Under the pieces are notes generated by a model that saw nothing but the letters and a program-made list of their open reading frames with translations, searched no databases and was not told where the DNA came from. Below are positions 32,601 through 38,600 of a DNA stretch of 64,000 nucleotides, piece by piece. This DNA comes from Bombyx mori (lineage: Eukaryota; Arthropoda; Insecta; Lepidoptera; Bombycidae), in assembly GCF_030269925.1 (NCBI RefSeq), contig NC_085128.1, positions 16,370,501 through 16,434,500 on the forward strand, in the 5' to 3' direction. A program made the translations under genes and the position numbers. Position 1 is the stretch's first letter; every line of letters starts with the position of its first letter.

Positions 32601-35600
32601 TTACGATATATATTTTATATACCTAGTCTTGCCATAAATACTGAGACAAAGGAAAAAAAAAATCTGTTGCAAATAATATTTATTACTTTTACAGTGTGTT
32701 TATGTGTTAGTTGCACTCTGTCGACTAATTGGGAAGCTTCCTTAGAGCTTTGAGCATAAATACGGTCATTTTGTTTGTTAAAATGTTGCTCAATTGTAAA
32801 AAAATTCTCATCCGTAAACAAAATGTTTCTATGACCTAATATTCCCTTCCTTTTCTAATAATGGGTTTTGTCCTACTATTATTTTTTTTGGTTTTAAAAA
32901 TTATCGACCCTAGTCTAATGGTCTATTTTACAATTACGGCACAATCGTATTTATAGTAAAAATTAAAACTAATCAATAGTAATTTTGTGTAGAAGCTACC
33001 GCCCCTTTCAACATGTCCTCCGCCCGAAGAACAATAAGTCAAAGCGTGGCCATCTTGTCTATTTGGCAAATAAGATGCGGCGGCGCCATATTGTAGGGGG
33101 CGTGGCTTAACCAGCTGCCAGTGTTGAGATGTGCGAGTTGACTTGCTCGGAGCGGGCTGAGGGACCCCGGTAACCGTACTCGTCGAACTCGACAAAGGGG
33201 TCGACGTGCAACTTAACCTAAGCATCAGCCCGTTGAGTTCCTCGCCGGATCTTCTCAGCGGGTCGCGATTCCGATCCGGTAGTAGATTCATTCGCGAAGC
33301 AATTGCTCTTGAGTTTTTAGGTCTTCTTCGGAGGCGCTCGGGCGGCTGTTAGCAAATCCCACCCCTCCTGGCTGAGCCTTTGCTCGCCCACCTGTCCTGG
33401 TGACACTGGAAAGGCCTCCGGGCCACCAGTAGTCTCTCAAACATAAAAAAAAACTTTTAACAAGAAGGATGCATTACTAATGTAACTAACTAAATTGAAT
33501 GGATCTTAATAAAAAATTAAACAGTTACAGTTTATATTGTTATTCCTCGGAACGACCCGCTGGCGACCCTTTACGCGGAGGCCACCAGCACGTTCAATAA
33601 GACAACTATATCTATGCAATAATATATAATTTGATTATTGACGTTTTCAGAGGAATCTCCATACACACGTTCCACGGCAACTTTTTCGTGCGGTCCACGG
33701 ACCTGTTGTCGCTGCCCAACGTGTCCCCGGACGTGGGATTTGGCATGCAGCTCACCATCGAGGAGTCGCTGTCCGACCTGCAGCAGGTCTGCTTCCAGGC
33801 CGCGCTGCTCTACACCAGCAGCAAGGGTACGCACCCCACCCCGCCCCCACCCCCATCAATATAGCAAACCTTTAGAGTTGTAAAGACCTATTTCGATTTT
33901 AATTCAGAAATGGACCTAGACGACCCTTATTCAGCGGCTCTTAATAATCAAAGGACTTTTTGGCGGGAACGCGAGGAGTGAAGTTGTGTGATTTGTTTTG
34001 TTTTGTCTATTTAGTGTTTCTTCAGGTTTAAATGTCTAATAACGGTGGTTTATTAACTGTTTAATATCTGTGAAAGTGCATAAATGTGGGAAAATGAAAA
34101 AAGTCGCTGGACGTAACTTCTCGAAATCCTCCAAAAAGTCCGCTGAAAAAATCTCAGTAAATGACTACTATTTTACTGAGACTATATTTCATCCCATATC
34201 ATCTCATTTCATTTAATTTCATCATTTTTATTTCATCATTTTTCATAAAAATAAGAATATAAATTAAAATAAGGCATGACTTACAAGTCTTAGTTACCAG
34301 GTTAAAATTTCCCTTAAAAAATTAATAATCAAATGGCCGAAAGTAACTTATAAAGGGACAAATTTATCTATCGGTCTCTTTCATTCCGTCCCCCTCTTCT
34401 ACCTCATTTCGATTTGAAAATTTTATTCGATGTTTTCCAAACAACACATTTTTTCTATTTGTTCTCTATAATTCTAAAGGTGCGAATATATATTGATTGA
34501 AATAATAAACGAAAAAGTTATATACTTTATAAATTATGGATGACAATGGCCGGTCACATCTATCGAGCCAGCGACGTCAGGTGGGGGAGAATAGACCTCG
34601 AAAGGAGGCCACGGATGGGTACCAGGAGCGTGGGGCGTCCTCCAACCAGCTGGACCGACGACTTAGTGCGCACGGCGGGAAGGCGGAGGACCGCATTATG
34701 TGGAAGGCATTGGGGAAGGCCTATGTCCAGCAGTGGGCAGATAAAGGCTGATGAAGATGATGACATTTTGGACGTCGCAAGTGTAACTTGGTTGGACGTG
34801 TGGCGGTTAGTCATCATACAACGCTAGATATTTGACAGATGCCTGAATCTCGATTACGACATTATCAAGATAAGCTTGCATATATACATAATATACAAGT
34901 TCCGAATAACAATCTTTGGACCGTTGGTCTACCGAGCAAATATCGCCCGCTCGGTGGAATATCTTCCCTCCGTCGTTTAAGCCTCCCCACAAACGTGTGT
35001 TTCGAGTCTTTAGTACACTTACATCCAAGTGAGTACACGAGGTTGTGTTGGTTTCCAGGCGAGAGGCGGATACGGGTGCACACGCTGGCGCTGCCGCTGG
35101 CCAGCACGCTGCCCGAGGTGCTGCACGCCGCCGACCAGCACTGCATCATAGGACTGGTCAGCAAAATGGGTTAGTGCCACCTCCGCGCCCCGGGACCGCT
35201 TGTGACAGTGGGTCTGGTCTTCGCTCCTCGGGATCCGTGGGGATTGTTGTGACGGTAGTTGTCAAGTAGGGCTAGGGCCTCATAGTAATAGATGTTTAAT
35301 AATATCGAACATAATTTTTCAAAGAATCAACAAGTCACTGCATATTTTAAAAATATTAGTAACTCGGGACTTACTGGTGGTACGATCGCGGGTGGGTATC
35401 ACCACCCTGCCTATTTCTGCCGAGAAGCAGTGATGCGTTTCGATTTGAAAAGTAGGGTAGCCGTTTTCAATAACTACCTAGTCTTGTCGTAGATACTGAG
35501 TCAAAGGAAAAAACAAAAAAATCTATTGCAAATAACATTTATTACTTTTACAGTGTGTTAGTTTAATACATAAATATAAAACAATTAAAATTATAAAAGG

Positions 35601-38600
35601 CTTATTCGAAGTGGTCTCCACTGGCTGCAATACAGTCCTTTAAACGTTGAGGCCAGTTATCAATAGAAGAACGCACTCTTTCCATGGGAAAAATTTTTAC
35701 TGCCAATCGTACGGATTGCTTTAGGGACTCCAAATTATCATGGCGTTTAGAGCAAGCCGTACTCTCTAGAACTGACCATAAATCATAATCCAGCGGATTA
35801 AGATCGGGACTAGACGACGGCCAGTCTTCAGCTCTGATGAAGTCCGAAACGTTCGTTTCCAACCAAGACTGCGTAGACCGAGCTTTATGACCTGGCGCCG
35901 AGTCTTGCCGGAAGGACCATTCTTGATTATTGTACATGGTGTTGTTAAGGGGCTTCACTACCTTCTCAAGAATGGTATCTTGATACACTTGTGCCGATGT
36001 TTTGATACCTTTTTCACAAAAGTATGGCCCAGTCACTCCTTCATAGCTAATACCCCACCAAACCATCACTGAAGTCGGATAGTGCCCACGTTGCACTCTG
36101 TCGACTCATTGGAAAGCTTCCTTAGAGCTTTGAGCATAAATACGGTCATTTTGTTTGTTAAAATGTTGCTCAATTGTAAAAAAAATCTCATCCGTAAACA
36201 AAATTTTCCTATATCCTCCCTTTGTGTACCGCTTCAGTAGTTGTTTCGATTTTACCACCCTATTCTCTTTTAAATTATCAGTTAAGAAATGACCAGTACG
36301 TCTCTTATAGGCTGCAAGTCCTAAGTCATCTTTTAAAATACGCGACATGGTTCTAGCTGCTATCTTCATCTCCCGAGATAAAATCTTTTGTCCGAAAGGA
36401 CAGGATTTCTTCGAATTCTTTCCCTTACTGCTTTGACCACCTTTTTCGTACGAACACTACGTGGACGGCCAGATCTTTTTCTGTCACAAACAGAGGAGGT
36501 CTTATTGCACCTATTAATAGCCCGGTACACAAACATTTTACTAATACCAAGCGTATGTAGAGTTTTAAAAATTGCATTTGGCTCCATACCTACTTTGTGT
36601 AATGCAATCACAGCGATTCGGTTCTCTTTATCACCCCACTCCATTTTAATATCGCAAAATATTGTACAATGTATTGGCGCCAAAATGAGAAAACTCAATG
36701 AGCAATCATATAAAAATGACAGATTCCAAATTAAAATGTAATATTTTGTTTATTTTTAATTGTAACAGTATTTATGGTTAGACTAAGTATACTGAGACCT
36801 TAGAACTTATATCTCAAGGTGGGTGGCGCATTTACGTTGTAGATGTGGGCTCCGGTAACCACTTTATACCAGGTGGGGTGTGAGTTCGTCCACCCATCTA
36901 AGCAGTAAATATATAAATAAATGTTGGCGTCCCACGTTCCCCAGCGGTGGACCGGTGCGTGTCGGCGTCGCTGGCGGAGGCGCGCGAGGCGCTGACCAAC
37001 GTGGCGGCGGACGCGCTGAGCGCGCACCGCCTCGCGCAGAACGCGCCCGCCGCCGCGCCCGGCCTGCCCGCGCCCGCCGCGCTGCGCCTGCTGCCGCTCT
37101 ACCTGCTCGCGCTGCTCAAGCGGGTACCACACACACCCTACTACTTTACTGCTCAATATTTTTGTTAAATTATGGAAGACATGGATGGAGTGTGTGAATG
37201 ACGATATGAGAGAGAGAGGAGTGAGTGTTGAGATGACGGCTGATAGAAGAAAATGAAAGAGAAAAATTCGCTGTGCCGACCCCACCTAGTGGGATAAGGT
37301 GGAGAAAAAGAAGATGTACTTGTCTTATGTACTTCATCATCATCATCATCATCAGCCTTTATCTGCCCACTGCTGGACATAGGCCTTCCCCAATGCCTTC
37401 CACATAATGCGGTCCTCCGCCTTCCGCATCCAACGACTTCCAACGACTTATGTACTTGTGTTCTTTAAATTTTACGAAAAAAAAAATTATAATGAGACGG
37501 ATTCGCCTAATGATTTTTAAAATTCACATATGTTTCAAGCCCGTATCGATTCATTCACTTTAATCGATGTATTTAAGCAGGTCACCTCACTATGAGGATA
37601 TAACTGACAGACGCGTCGTAGACAGTAGCGCGCCACAATAACACCCAACGAAGTCATTCACTTCATACAAAAAAGGCTTCGTTTAACGCATAACAAAATT
37701 AAATCTATATCAAAACATTACAGTATTAAACAATTCAGTGTTGTCTTATATACTAAAAACTACAAATTAATTGAAAAAAGAATTATTTATTTATATATGT
37801 TTTGCGTGTTGCCGAGCGCTATGACCGTGTCCTTCTTCAAACGAGGCTTGTGGAGAGTATTAAGCGGTAGGCAGCAGCCCCTGGTGTTGCTGAAGTCCAT
37901 GGGCTACGATAACCACTCACCATCAGCTGGGCCGTATGCTCGTCTGACTACAAGGGGAACAAAAAAAAAATTGCATTTCATGTAAAATTTACATTGGCGA
38001 ACTTAATGCCTAAGGCATTCTCCACCAGTCAATGAAAAGTAGTGCAGAGTAAATAGTGGTAGGTGCAATGAAATTCATATTAAATTGCAAATCCATACAC
38101 AAAAAATATATTTATATATACATATATACACAAACAATATACATACATATTTTAATTACTGTATCTTTTAATAATTTTAAGGTAATCATATTTGTTATCT
38201 TTCATATTAATTAATATAATGTAAATAGTAAGTACAGTACCCGGCGATAAATATTGCTCGACGACCTTTGGAAAGAGACAATCGGCTACTTTCGGATTCG
38301 TAGAGCGTTATCTCTGTCGTACACTACTGATCGTACCGTCGATGTGCACTCTTTACCACCGGGTACTGTATGTGATATGACGTCACTGATGCGACCGGCA
38401 AGGTGACGTTGCGCCACTTCGACAAAGCGGCACAACACGAGAACCCTCTCATCGTGGCCGCCGGTAACTACATTCCCGATCCTGCGGACTGAGTGGAAAG
38501 CAGTCGACGTCGCCCAAAACACGTCATTTCGGATCCTCCCGATCCACACTAACGGTGCTTTTAGGTACCTCAAGCACCGGTCTCGTCGAACCCGAAGGGC

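Larger units (their letters stand above)
29134..33650. other. Sec24 intron 9, 4.5 kb, with large inverted repeat
   Basis: Contains a LINE C tail, two roughly 765-bp inverted arms (29559-30324 and 31340-32103), a hairpin at 32131, a deleted mariner (32620-32836) and family B' (33130-33445). Confidence 0.75.
33827..35058. other. Sec24 intron 10
   Basis: Family E copy 3, an RTE 3' end and a family I fragment fill most of it. Confidence 0.7.
35370..36912 (+). mobile_element. Bm1-like SINE split by mariner
   Basis: SINE body 35370-35476 breaks at ...CAATAACTA and continues 36788-36912 at TATACTGAGACC, exactly the uninterrupted family sequence. Its tail ends about 33 bases before Sec24 exon 12. 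Confidence 0.87.
35170..36944. other. Sec24 intron 11 with mariner-in-SINE
   Basis: Nearly all of the distal part is a SINE split by a mariner element; 35170-35365 is unremarkable. Confidence 0.8.

Noticed and set aside
37335..37356. Simple CAT microsatellite or direct-repeat array (CRISPR-like)
   Set aside because: It is the microsatellite tail of an RTE LINE. No spaced direct repeats exist in the window and the DNA is eukaryotic.
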